Shown here: positions 1-6,480 of the stretch, piece after piece | Layout: each line of letters starts with the position of its first letter | Numbering within the stretch: the first letter of the stretch is position 1 | The notes under the pieces: model-generated | What the model was told of the DNA's origin: nothing | The model's database searches: none | What the model saw: the letters and a program-made list of their open reading frames with translations, nothing else | Position numbers and translations under genes: made by a program | DNA from: Mycobacterium sp. | Lineage (GTDB): Bacteria > Actinomycetota > Actinomycetes > Mycobacteriales > Mycobacteriaceae | Direction of reading: 5' to 3' | DNA length: 20,348 nucleotides | NCBI GenBank assembly: GCA_019246375.1 | Contig: JAFAQO010000297.1 | Location: 1 to 20,348 of the forward strand

Positions 1-695
1 GATCCGCGTCCGGATAGCACGTAGACCAACGCGTTGAAGTCACGGTTCCATGGAATGTTCAGCCGCGCTCCGGGTTCGATCGTGGCGTGCGCCATTGTGA
101 TCGGTGTGTGGGTGACGCCCGGGCCGCGATAGCCGTCGATCTCGCCGGCGATAATGCGGACAAGCGCTCCGCCGTCGTCGGAGGCGAGCAGCACGACGTC
201 GTTGGCCTCGATGGCCTGATACCGCGGGGTGGCGAATTTGTTGTTCTTGGGCAGGTTCACCCACAGCTGGGTTCCGTGGAAGATGCCACCGCTTCTGACT
301 AGGTCGGCAGGCGGGGTTTCGATATGGAGGATGCCCGAACCGGCCGTCATCCATTGGGTTGCACCGTCGGTGATCAGACCACCGCCGGCGTGCGAGTCCT
401 GGTGCGCCAACCGGCCGTCGATCATGTAAGTGACGGTTTCGAATCCGCGGTGCGGGTGCCAGTCGGTCCCCCTCGGTTCGCCCGGCTGGTATTCCACCTC
501 ACCGATCTGGTCCATGTGCACGAATGGGTCCAGCACCGCGGTGCTGACGCCGGCGAATGCTCGCACGACGGGAAAGCCCTCGCCCTCGTAGCCGCGCGGA
601 CCGGTTGTGATTGACCGGACCGGGCGTTCGGTGGCAGCCGGGCCGGCCGCGGCCACTCGCGGCAGGGTCAAGGTGTCTGCGGTTACGGCGGGCAT
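1..695 (-). CDS. Pirin family protein (3' end outside window)
   Basis: This is a bicupin of the pirin family; bacterial pirins are metal-binding proteins, some with quercetinase activity, and the substrate here is unknown. The minus strand reads open from the ATG at 695 to the window edge (about 231 residues), so the C-terminal part of the second cupin is missing. The N-terminal cupin carries the pirin signature HPHRGFETVTYMIDG (residues 80-94) and WMTAGSGILHIETP (115-128). His80, His82, His124 and Glu126 match the usual three-His/one-Glu metal site. The start is supported by AGGAG (701-705) five bases upstream. Dps lies upstream on the same strand 104 bases away, so the gene probably has its own promoter. 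Family assignment is secure; function is inferred. Confidence 0.93.
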   Translation of the reverse strand, partial: MPAVTADTLTLPRVAAAGPAATERPVRSITTGPRGYEGEGFPVVRAFAGVSTAVLDPFVHMDQIGEVEYQPGEPRGTDWHPHRGFETVTYMIDGRLAHQDSHAGGGLITDGATQWMTAGSGILHIETPPADLVRSGGIFHGTQLWVNLPKNNKFATPRYQAIEANDVVLLASDDGGALVRIIAGEIDGYRGPGVTHTPITMAHATIEPGARLNIPWNRDFNALVYVLSGRG

Positions 696-799
696 GTGAA
701 CTCCTATCGTTGCCCAGCTATAACCGGACTGCGGTCCGATTCATTCCGCTCTATCGTGTGTTGGCCACCGCAGTCGTGCTACTGCCTATTTTTCGACGT

Positions 800-1342
800 T
801 TAGTCCCGTGCAGTGCTCGCGGCATCGCGCTCAGTGGCGGTGCCTTCGTGGGCCAACGTGCCGCCGGCATTCTCCAGATGGGCACGCACGAACCACTGGA
901 ACTTCTCCAATTCGGCGGCCTGACCGATCAGGATGTCTTGGCTGACGGGGTCGAGTTGCTCAGTCTCCTCGATGGCCTTCCGGATGTCCTCGATCACGCC
1001 GGTGTAGACGAGATCGAGCGCGGCCAGATGCGCCTGAACAGTGTCACGGCCCACCGAATAGTCATCCCAGGTGCGATCTTTGATGATCGCGCCCGGAGTA
1101 CCTTTCGGTGACGCGCCGAGAGTTGCGATACGTTCGGCCACCTCATCGGCATAACCGCGAACCAGCTTGACCTGCGGGTCGATCATCTCGTGCACACCGA
1201 TGAAATTGGGACCCACGACATTCCAGTGAACATGCTTGAGCGTCAGGTGCAGATCGTTGTAAGTGCTTAGCTGCTTCTGCAGCAGTTCGGCGACTTGCGC
1301 GCCCTGCTGGTCGGTCAAGCCTGGAATCGTGAACTGTGTCAT
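800..1342 (-). CDS. dps: Dps family ferritin-like DNA-protection protein
   Basis: A 180-residue Dps (DNA-binding protein from starved cells). The family forms dodecamers that oxidise Fe(II) with peroxide, store iron and protect DNA. The inter-subunit ferroxidase ligands are visible: His39 in HVHWNVVG, His51 and Asp55 in GVHEMID, and Asp66 and Glu70 in YADEVAERI. This pattern matches M. smegmatis Dps1. The C-terminal tail (about 160-180) is polar and could contribute to DNA binding, as reported for Dps1. The ATG at 1342 is preceded by GGGGAGT (1348-1354). A sigma-F-like promoter (CGTTA, 15 bases, GGGTAT) lies at 1387-1412. The AlkA-like gene upstream ends only 71 bases away, but the promoter suggests independent stress induction. 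Confidence 0.95.
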   Translation of the reverse strand: MTQFTIPGLTDQQGAQVAELLQKQLSTYNDLHLTLKHVHWNVVGPNFIGVHEMIDPQVKLVRGYADEVAERIATLGASPKGTPGAIIKDRTWDDYSVGRDTVQAHLAALDLVYTGVIEDIRKAIEETEQLDPVSQDILIGQAAELEKFQWFVRAHLENAGGTLAHEGTATERDAASTARD

Positions 1343-1386
1343 CGATTACTCCCCAAGGTCGTAGGCACGGTGCGATCGGGTCACGA

Positions 1387-1412
1387 ATACCCGAAACACC
1401 GCAGCGATAACG
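1387..1412 (-). promoter_or_regulatory. Candidate sigma-F promoter of dps
   Basis: On the minus strand CGTTA (1408-1412), a 15-base spacer and GGGTAT (1387-1392) resemble the mycobacterial SigF consensus GGTTT-N15-17-GGGTA. The -10 is excellent and the -35 is degenerate. The predicted start near 1380 would give a leader of about 38 bases before the dps ATG. Spacing is identical to the katE promoter in this window. M. smegmatis dps1 is reported to be SigF/SigH controlled, which fits. Confidence 0.55.
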
Positions 1413-1413
1413 G

Positions 1414-2322
1414 CTACAGAAAGCGAATGTTCTGCACCGGCAGCCGCGGTCCACGTCGCGGTTCGTATGCCAGTCCACTGGCTTCGAGCAGGCGAACCAC
1501 CCGGTGGCGATGCGGTCGCATGGGTTCCAGCAATTCGACCATCACCGCATCGACGACCGGTCGACCGAGCAGTGTCCAACCGATCATTTTGGGGATGTGG
1601 TAGTCGCCGACCGATAATGCATCGGCATCACCGAACGCTCGCTGCGCGGTTTCGGCTGCCGTCCACACCCCGACCCCCGGCAGCGATGCCAGCGCGTCCC
1701 GAGCCTTGGCCGCGGGCCACGATCCCAGCCTTTCCAACGATGCCGCCCGCCGCGCGCAGCTGACGATGGTGCGGGCTCGTCGTGGGTCGACGTTGGCGCG
1801 GTGAAACTCCCAGGACGGGATGTCTTGCCACACGTCGGCCGGCGGCGGCACCCTCATTCGCGCCGGCGCCGGTCCGGGCGCTGACGTGCCGTATTTGGTT
1901 ACCAGCACCCGCCAGGACCGGAATGAATCAGCGCCGGGTACCCGCTGCTCGAGAACCGCCGGGATCAGCGCTTCCAGCACCCGACCGGTGCGCCCGAGCC
2001 GCAGATGCGGTACCCGACGGTGCGCGGCCTCGACCGTCGGCCCGTGCGGCACGAAATCAGATGCGTTGTCGTCGGCGCCCAACATCGAGGGCAGTGCTTC
2101 CAGGAATTCCGCAGCACCACTGCCCCATGCCGCGCAATGGACGGAGTTGGACGCAGCGCGGCTGATCCGAGCCGTGACCGGTCCGGTGGGCAACAAGCTG
2201 GTCCACCAGATCGCGCAATCGTCGGACACCTGGAAGCATGGGTCACGCGGACCGCGCCGAAGCGGCGCCAACGTCAGCCCGGGGCTGGCTGCGCCAGAGA
2301 ATGTGAGGGTGCGAGCGCTCAT
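1414..2322 (-). CDS. AlkA-like DNA-3-methyladenine glycosylase (HhH-GPD family)
   Basis: A 302-residue protein of the helix-hairpin-helix/GPD superfamily, most like AlkA-type glycosylases that excise alkylated bases. The hairpin motif LPGVGVWTA is at 214-222. The catalytic Asp is probably Asp240 in LSVGDYHIPK, at the spacing expected after the hairpin. The N-terminal half (1-110) resembles an AlkA N-terminal domain but is divergent, with few recognisable motifs. From memory it corresponds to M. tuberculosis Rv0142, which lies beside the same neighbours. The ATG at 2322 has only a short AGG just upstream; a -10-like TATGAT lies at 2341-2346. Substrate specificity cannot be read from sequence. 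Its neighbours dps and msrA suit a damage-repair role. Confidence 0.8.
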   Translation of the reverse strand: MSARTLTFSGAASPGLTLAPLRRGPRDPCFQVSDDCAIWWTSLLPTGPVTARISRAASNSVHCAAWGSGAAEFLEALPSMLGADDNASDFVPHGPTVEAAHRRVPHLRLGRTGRVLEALIPAVLEQRVPGADSFRSWRVLVTKYGTSAPGPAPARMRVPPPADVWQDIPSWEFHRANVDPRRARTIVSCARRAASLERLGSWPAAKARDALASLPGVGVWTAAETAQRAFGDADALSVGDYHIPKMIGWTLLGRPVVDAVMVELLEPMRPHRHRVVRLLEASGLAYEPRRGPRLPVQNIRFL

Positions 2323-2340
2323 CCTGTTCTGGATCCATCG

Positions 2341-2346
2341 ATCATA
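2341..2346 (-). promoter_or_regulatory. -10-like hexamer upstream of the AlkA-like gene
   Basis: TATGAT on the minus strand matches the mycobacterial TANNNT -10 pattern and would start transcription about 11-12 bases before the ATG at 2322. I see no clear -35, which is common for mycobacterial promoters. The gap 2323-2463 between the divergent genes holds nothing else obvious. Confidence 0.3.
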
Positions 2347-2463
2347 AAATCTCCGCGCCCCGCGTGACGGCGCACGATTGACCGCTAACTGTCCTCCGCG
2401 TCAGGATGGCGGTGTGACCCGCGCCGGCGACGATGCAGACCGAAGCGATGAGAAGCGGCGCCA

Positions 2464-2859
2464 ATGACGACGCCGTTCGACAATCCGCAGGCTGAACTGG
2501 CGTGGATGTTTCTGCAGTGCCTCGGCGACGGCGACGTCGACGAATGCTTCGACCTGCTGAGCGACGACTTCACCTACTGGAGCATCATTACTCGTGCGTC
2601 GGTCGACAAGGCGGAAATGCGGCGGCAAGTCGAGCGGCGTAAACAAGACGTCCAAATCGCCCTTGATCTGATCCGGTGCGTTAACGACGGCGACAGCGTG
2701 GTGGTCGAGGCGCAAGGTGACGGGGTAACCACCAACGGAGTGCGCTACAACAGCCCGTACGTGTTCATCTTCGACACCCGCGACGGTCTCATTGTGTCGT
2801 TGCGGGAGTACAGCGATACGCAGTTAGCGGCGAAGGCGTTACCCGGCACCGCCATTTAA
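2464..2859 (+). CDS. SnoaL/NTF2-like fold protein
   Basis: A 131-residue protein of the NTF2-like superfamily (SnoaL, ketosteroid isomerase, limonene-epoxide hydrolase relatives). Evidence is the helical N-terminus with a DVDECFDLLSDDFTYWS stretch (24-40), and the C-terminal sheet NSPYVFIFDTRDGLIVSLR followed by EYSDT, which is typical of SnoaL-like domains. Members are small enzymes or binding proteins, and no specific reaction can be assigned. The start is fixed by a TGA at 2449-2451 in frame upstream; the ribosome site is weak. It likely corresponds to M. tuberculosis Rv0141c (recalled). It faces the DUF427 gene, and the two stop codons share the palindrome TTAA at 2856-2859. Confidence 0.8.
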   Translation: MTTPFDNPQAELAWMFLQCLGDGDVDECFDLLSDDFTYWSIITRASVDKAEMRRQVERRKQDVQIALDLIRCVNDGDSVVVEAQGDGVTTNGVRYNSPYVFIFDTRDGLIVSLREYSDTQLAAKALPGTAI

Positions 2860-3236
2860 CCGGCGTCGACGCTGATTTCAGCCTTATCCGGGTAGAACGC
2901 GACGTGACCTGCGATCGCCGCGACCGCATCATAGGGATGCTCATAAGTCCAAACCGCATCCTCGACCGTGTCGCCGCTAGCGGTGGTCACGCTGTAGTAG
3001 CTGGCTTCACCCTTGAACGGGCAATACGTGTTGGTGTCGGTGCGAGTCAGCACATCTTGTACGACATCTTCCATCGGGATGTATTGCACCGCAGCGTAAG
3101 TCGACTCCTGCAGCTGCAATGCGGCATCGGTGTCCGCAACGATCTCGCCGTTGACCCGGACCCGCACATGCCCGTTGGTCGGTTCGATGGTGATTGGGTG
3201 CTCGGCGGTGGGCTCCAGAACGGGGCGGTTGCTCAT
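2856..3236 (-). CDS. DUF427 domain protein (single domain)
   Basis: A 126-residue single-domain DUF427 protein of unknown biochemical function, widespread in actinobacteria and cyanobacteria. The family signature TYCPFKGEASYYSV spans 70-83 and is followed by AVWTYEHPYDAV (95-106). No signal peptide or membrane segment is visible, so it is probably cytoplasmic. The ATG at 3236 has a good ribosome site (GAGGAGACG, around 3243-3251). It is separated from the SDR upstream by 114 bases. A second protein with two copies of this domain lies at 14163-14957. Recalled counterpart: M. tuberculosis Rv0140, of the same length. Confidence 0.9.
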   Translation of the reverse strand: MSNRPVLEPTAEHPITIEPTNGHVRVRVNGEIVADTDAALQLQESTYAAVQYIPMEDVVQDVLTRTDTNTYCPFKGEASYYSVTTASGDTVEDAVWTYEHPYDAVAAIAGHVAFYPDKAEISVDAG

Positions 3237-3350
3237 GGTGACGTCTCCTCACATGCGGATAGCAGATGTAACACCAATCGGCGACCAAGATTCCCGTCGC
3301 GTGTGACCCTCGAGCGCGACATTGGCCGTACGCTCGGCGGCGATCGCTAT

Positions 3351-4367
3351 TCAGCCCGGAGTCGCGCTCTTCCCTTTGGCGTTTCGAAGCTCCGCCCAGA
3401 ACCGCGCGGCCTCGCGAATCGACTCCTCCACCGGCCGTGGTTGCCACCCAAGTTCGCGAACCGCCTTGCTGTGGTCGACTTCGGCTTCAGCGCGCATCAT
3501 CCGTATCGACGCCAGGCTGAGTTCCGCGTCTTTGCCCGTGAGCCGGGCTCGCAGACTGCCCAGCGCGCCCAGCATGTAGAGCACCGGCACCGAGATCGAC
3601 CGCCGCGGCGGCGGCACACCGGCTTCGTCGGCGGCGATCCGCACCACGTCCTGCAACGGCATCATCCGTTCGGAGATCAGATACCGCTCGCCGTTGCGCC
3701 CGTGCTCGGCGGACAGAATCAGAGCCCTGGCGGCGTCGTCCACACCGACGACTTCCAGCTGGATGCCGTTCATCAGGAACGGGAGCTTGCCGAATACCGC
3801 GCCGGCGATGAACGCGCCGTGCGGGGTGCGACCCCAGTCACCGCTGCCATAGGTCGTCGAGACGCACATCGCGACCGCGGGCAGGCCGGCTTCTGAGGCA
3901 TACCGCAGCACCAAGTCTTCGGCTTGTACGCGGGATTGCACGTAGGGAGTCAGCCCACGCCGGTTGATCGCGTCCGCTTCGGTTGCCACGTGCCCGCGTC
4001 GCCGGCCCACCGTCGCATAGGTGCTGGTGAAGACGAATCTGCGCAGCTTCGCGTCCTTCGCGACCTCCAGGACCTTGCGCAGGCCCCTGACGTTGGTGTG
4101 AAAAAGCGGGGATGGATCACGCAGCCACGCCCGGGTGTCGACCACGCAGTAGTACACGTCGTCGCAACCGTCCATCGCCGTGCGGAGGGTGGCCGTATCG
4201 AAGACGTCACCGTAGAACCGGGTGACCTCCAGGTCGTCGATGCTGCGGGTGTTGGCGGTCGGACGCACCATGGCCCGGACGTCGGCGCCGTCGGTGACAA
4301 GTTGGCGGGTGACATGGGAGCCTAAGAAGCCGTTGGCCCCAATGACCAGCTTCGGCGCTTGTGTCAA
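3351..4367 (-). CDS. Extended SDR, NAD(P)-dependent epimerase/reductase-like, TTG start
   Basis: A 338-residue extended short-chain dehydrogenase/reductase. The Rossmann glycine motif is GANGFLG (10-16). The active-site Ser is probably Ser115 in [10 protein letters not shown], and Tyr142 sits in [12 protein letters not shown]. The position normally held by the catalytic Lys (YxxxK) is Arg146 (codon CGC). Mid and C-terminal regions resemble dihydroflavonol-reductase/3-beta-HSD-like proteins. The reading frame is open far upstream, but the true start is TTG at 4367: GGGAG (4374-4378) lies six bases before it, and the glycine motif falls at the usual distance from it. The start overlaps the stop of the SnoaL gene as TTGA, implying translational coupling. 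Recalled counterpart: Rv0139. Substrate unknown. Confidence 0.88.
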   Translation of the reverse strand: MTQAPKLVIGANGFLGSHVTRQLVTDGADVRAMVRPTANTRSIDDLEVTRFYGDVFDTATLRTAMDGCDDVYYCVVDTRAWLRDPSPLFHTNVRGLRKVLEVAKDAKLRRFVFTSTYATVGRRRGHVATEADAINRRGLTPYVQSRVQAEDLVLRYASEAGLPAVAMCVSTTYGSGDWGRTPHGAFIAGAVFGKLPFLMNGIQLEVVGVDDAARALILSAEHGRNGERYLISERMMPLQDVVRIAADEAGVPPPRRSISVPVLYMLGALGSLRARLTGKDAELSLASIRMMRAEAEVDHSKAVRELGWQPRPVEESIREAARFWAELRNAKGKSATPG

Positions 4368-4882
4368 GTCACACTCCCTTTCGGGCCGCCGTAGTCCTGC
4401 ATCCAGCGCGCGGCGTCGTCGTCGAGCGTGCCGAGCTCCCGAGCCTTCTTGCACCATTTCAGCGCTGCCTGCACAAAGCGCAGCGGGTTGTAAATGTCTT
4501 CTTGACGGCACCACCGGTTGCTGCCGGCGTAGGTGATGATCGAGATGTTCGTTGCGCTGATCACAGTGCCATCGCCCGGGTCGACCATCGGATTGTCCAG
4601 TTCGCAGATGATCCGGCCCGTGGACTCGTCGATGACCGACCACAGCGACGGGAACGCAGCCATGTGACTGCCGGGAAAGATACTCATCGTTCTGCGGATC
4701 CAGGCACGTACCTCGTCGCGGCCTTTCATGGTGCCCGCTGCGTGTTCGACGTACTCGACATCCGGGGTGTATTGCTCGGCCCAGGCATCCCAGTCTCGGG
4801 TTTCGGCAGCATAGGCAACCGTCTGCTCGAATTTTTCAAAAGCCGCCGACAGCTCCTCACGGCTGAACAGTTGGGTCGTCAC
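4364..4882 (-). CDS. SnoaL-like/nuclear transport factor 2 family protein
   Basis: A 172-residue SnoaL-like protein. The N-terminal helix, [18 protein letters not shown] (30-47) and [13 protein letters not shown] (50-62) are characteristic of the SnoaL_4/NTF2 group. The C-terminal part has a hydrophobic sheet ([11 protein letters not shown]) and a longer tail than the 131-residue NTF2 protein in this window. The start is GTG at 4882, with GAGG about seven bases upstream. Its stop overlaps the TTG of the downstream SDR, so the two are probably translated together and may act on one substrate; this is inference from context. It diverges from msrA across 123 bases. Recalled counterpart: Rv0138. 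Confidence 0.85.
   Translation of the reverse strand: MTTQLFSREELSAAFEKFEQTVAYAAETRDWDAWAEQYTPDVEYVEHAAGTMKGRDEVRAWIRRTMSIFPGSHMAAFPSLWSVIDESTGRIICELDNPMVDPGDGTVISATNISIITYAGSNRWCRQEDIYNPLRFVQAALKWCKKARELGTLDDDAARWMQDYGGPKGSVT
4374..4378 (-). promoter_or_regulatory. Ribosome binding site deciding the TTG start of the SDR
   Basis: GGGAG on the minus strand lies six bases before TTG at 4367-4365. No in-frame ATG or GTG competes at this distance. The site lies inside the end of the SnoaL gene, as expected for a coupled downstream gene. Confidence 0.7.
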
Positions 4883-4944
4883 CCGAGCACCTCACGTCTG
4901 GGTTGGCGGCGTGTTTGGCAGACGTCAACGCCCGAAATCGTGTG

Positions 4945-4950
4945 TAGCCT
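4945..4950 (+). promoter_or_regulatory. -10-like hexamer upstream of msrA
   Basis: TAGCCT matches TANNNT and would give a leader of roughly 50 bases before the msrA ATG at 5006. No convincing -35 is visible. It is a candidate only. Confidence 0.25.
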
Positions 4951-5005
4951 AACAACGTGGCCACACGCCGACACCACTGGGCCTACCGATGAAGGAAGAG
5001 CACGA

Positions 5006-5521
5006 ATGACCAACTACCGCAAGGCGATTCTGGCTGGCGGCTGCTTCTGGGGTATGCAGGACCTGATCCGCAAACAGCGTGGTGTGGTTGCCACCCGGGT
5101 GGGCTACACCGGCGGCGACACTCCGAACGCGACATACCGCAACCACGGCACGCACGCCGAAGCCATCGAAATCACCTACGACCCGACGCGCACGGACTAC
5201 CGCACCCTGCTGGAGTTTTTCTTTCAGATCCACGACCCGACAACCAAGAACCGGCAAGGCAATGATGTCGGGGCAAGTTACCGGTCCGCCATCTTCTACC
5301 TCGACGACGAACAGAAGCGGATCGCATTAGACACGATCGCCGACGTCGAGGCATCCGGCCTGTGGCCAGGCAAGGTGGTCACGGAAGTCAGCCCCGCCGG
5401 CGACTTCTGGGAGGCCGAGCCGGAGCATCAGGACTACCTGGAGCGCTACCCCGGCGGGTACACCTGCCACTTCATCCGGCCCGACTGGAAGCTACCCCGA
5501 CGGGCCGACGCCGCCCGGTAA
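5006..5521 (+). CDS. msrA: Peptide-methionine (S)-S-oxide reductase MsrA
   Basis: This 171-residue enzyme reduces the S-epimer of methionine sulfoxide, free or in proteins, using thioredoxin-type reductants. The catalytic motif GGCFWG is at 11-16 with nucleophile Cys13. Cys154 in PGGYTCHF matches the resolving cysteine of M. tuberculosis MsrA. Other family landmarks are GYTGG (33-37), [11 protein letters not shown] (50-60), [11 protein letters not shown] (70-80) and [10 protein letters not shown] (85-94). The ORF is open further upstream, but ATG 5006 has AAGGA (4992-4996) and places GCFWG at the usual distance. It diverges from the SnoaL-SDR pair. It is complete, and probably acts in the cytoplasm in oxidative-damage repair. 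Confidence 0.97.
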   Translation: MTNYRKAILAGGCFWGMQDLIRKQRGVVATRVGYTGGDTPNATYRNHGTHAEAIEITYDPTRTDYRTLLEFFFQIHDPTTKNRQGNDVGASYRSAIFYLDDEQKRIALDTIADVEASGLWPGKVVTEVSPAGDFWEAEPEHQDYLERYPGGYTCHFIRPDWKLPRRADAAR

Positions 5522-5606
5522 GCGGGTCATATGGCCGTGCAGCCCTAGGCCGAAGCGGCCCGAATAGCGGTTGTTCTCGCTATGCTCCATGACGGAGTGG
5601 TGCCTG

Positions 5607-6014
5607 ATGCCGGACGACAACAACAACACCCGGTCGATGACCGCGCTACGCATCGCGCTCATCGTCATCGGTCTCGTTTTCATTTTCGGGGTCTACCCCC
5701 AGACGATCGTTTGGCCGTCCGGCTGGAGATGGGGTCACGGATCATCGCCCTACCTGATGATGATCATCGGTGTCTACGCCACGCTTGGCGTGTTTCTGCT
5801 GATCGCAGCGCGCAATCCGCTCGCCCACCGCAGCTTGATTTGGTTCACAGTGGCCTCGAGCGTCGTCCACGCGGCGATTATGGCCGTCCAGGCGATCGTC
5901 GACTCGCATGAGCACGGTCATCTCATTGGTGACGTACCCGCGCTGCTCGTCGTCGCGGTTGTGCTTGCGTTGTTGCTGCAACGTGCCGAGCGGTTACCTG
6001 CCGTGCGCGCGTAA
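5607..6014 (+). CDS. DUF6632-like four-helix membrane protein
   Basis: A 135-residue integral membrane protein with four predicted helices at about 13-35, 49-68, 76-98 and 107-124. The loop around SSPYLMMIIGVYATLGVFL and the segment HRSLIWFTVASSVVHAAIM recall the DUF6632 family; no function is known. ATG 5607 is preferred because CGGAG (5593-5597) lies nine bases upstream; in-frame alternatives are TTG 5571 and ATG 5589. The gene follows msrA on the same strand after 85 bases. Its last 21 bases overlap the convergent thioesterase gene. It is absent from my recollection of this position in M. tuberculosis. Confidence 0.72.
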   Translation: MPDDNNNTRSMTALRIALIVIGLVFIFGVYPQTIVWPSGWRWGHGSSPYLMMIIGVYATLGVFLLIAARNPLAHRSLIWFTVASSVVHAAIMAVQAIVDSHEHGHLIGDVPALLVVAVVLALLLQRAERLPAVRA

Positions 6015-6461
6015 TTGGTAGAGGCCGCGGGTGGTGGCGATGGTCTGACCGTCGGCGTCGGTCACGATGGCTTCGAGGGTGAAGTCAGCCTTGCCTCGTT
6101 GCGCGGCTTCGGCCTCGACATGCGCGATCGTCTCGTCGTCGAGAGCGGCCCGTGCCCGAATCTCTGATCTCGCCATACTGACGAACTTGATGTCGATGTT
6201 TTTGACCAGTGGGAAATACTTGGCTCTGTCGAACGTGGTCAATCCGATGATGCCGCCGAGGATTTCAGCCGCGACAAACTGCGCTCCGGCATACACCACG
6301 CCGAAGTGATTGCCGTTGCCCTCGACGGGCACGGTTACGGCGGCGTGGCCGCGGCCAGCCTCGACGACGCGCAAACCTATCTTGTGTGCCATTGGGATCG
6401 TAGACTCCATGGCACCGTTGATCATGTCGACGAGTTGATCGGCCTCACCTGCAGCAGTCAT
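5994..6461 (-). CDS. PaaI/DUF4442-type hot-dog fold thioesterase
   Basis: A 155-residue hot-dog protein, probably an acyl-CoA thioesterase. The central segment GNHFGVVYAGAQFVAAEILGG (about 50-70) fits the hot-dog helix that carries the catalytic Asn/Glu in PaaI and YiiD-like enzymes. NIDIKFVSMARSEIRARA (88-105) is the following strand pair with the SMARSE signature seen in DUF4442 proteins. The ATG at 6461 begins only 20 bases after the cyp138 stop on the same strand, so the two are probably co-transcribed; this suggests, by inference, that the thioesterase acts on an acyl substrate linked to the P450. Its ribosome site is weak. Its 3' end overlaps the convergent DUF6632 gene by 21 bases. Confidence 0.82.
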   Translation of the reverse strand: MTAAGEADQLVDMINGAMESTIPMAHKIGLRVVEAGRGHAAVTVPVEGNGNHFGVVYAGAQFVAAEILGGIIGLTTFDRAKYFPLVKNIDIKFVSMARSEIRARAALDDETIAHVEAEAAQRGKADFTLEAIVTDADGQTIATTRGLYQLRAHGR

Positions 6462-6480
6462 AGCGGCACATCGTATCGGT

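Noticed and set aside
725..738. Small hairpin CGGAC-TGCG-GTCCG upstream of the pirin gene
   Set aside because: A 5-bp stem in GC-rich DNA is expected by chance, and no regulator gene is adjacent.
2904..3896. A 330-codon plus-strand ORF across the DUF427 and SDR genes
   Set aside because: It is antisense to two recognisable genes, has no family resemblance and is Arg/His-rich, as expected for a shadow frame in GC-rich DNA.
4368..4643. N-terminal extension of the SDR frame upstream of TTG 4367
   Set aside because: The extension lies inside the SnoaL gene in another frame and has no similarity; the ribosome site and glycine-motif position support TTG 4367.
4361..5005. Long N-terminal extension of the msrA frame
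   Set aside because: It is antisense to the SnoaL gene and absent from MsrA proteins; ATG 5006 has a ribosome site.
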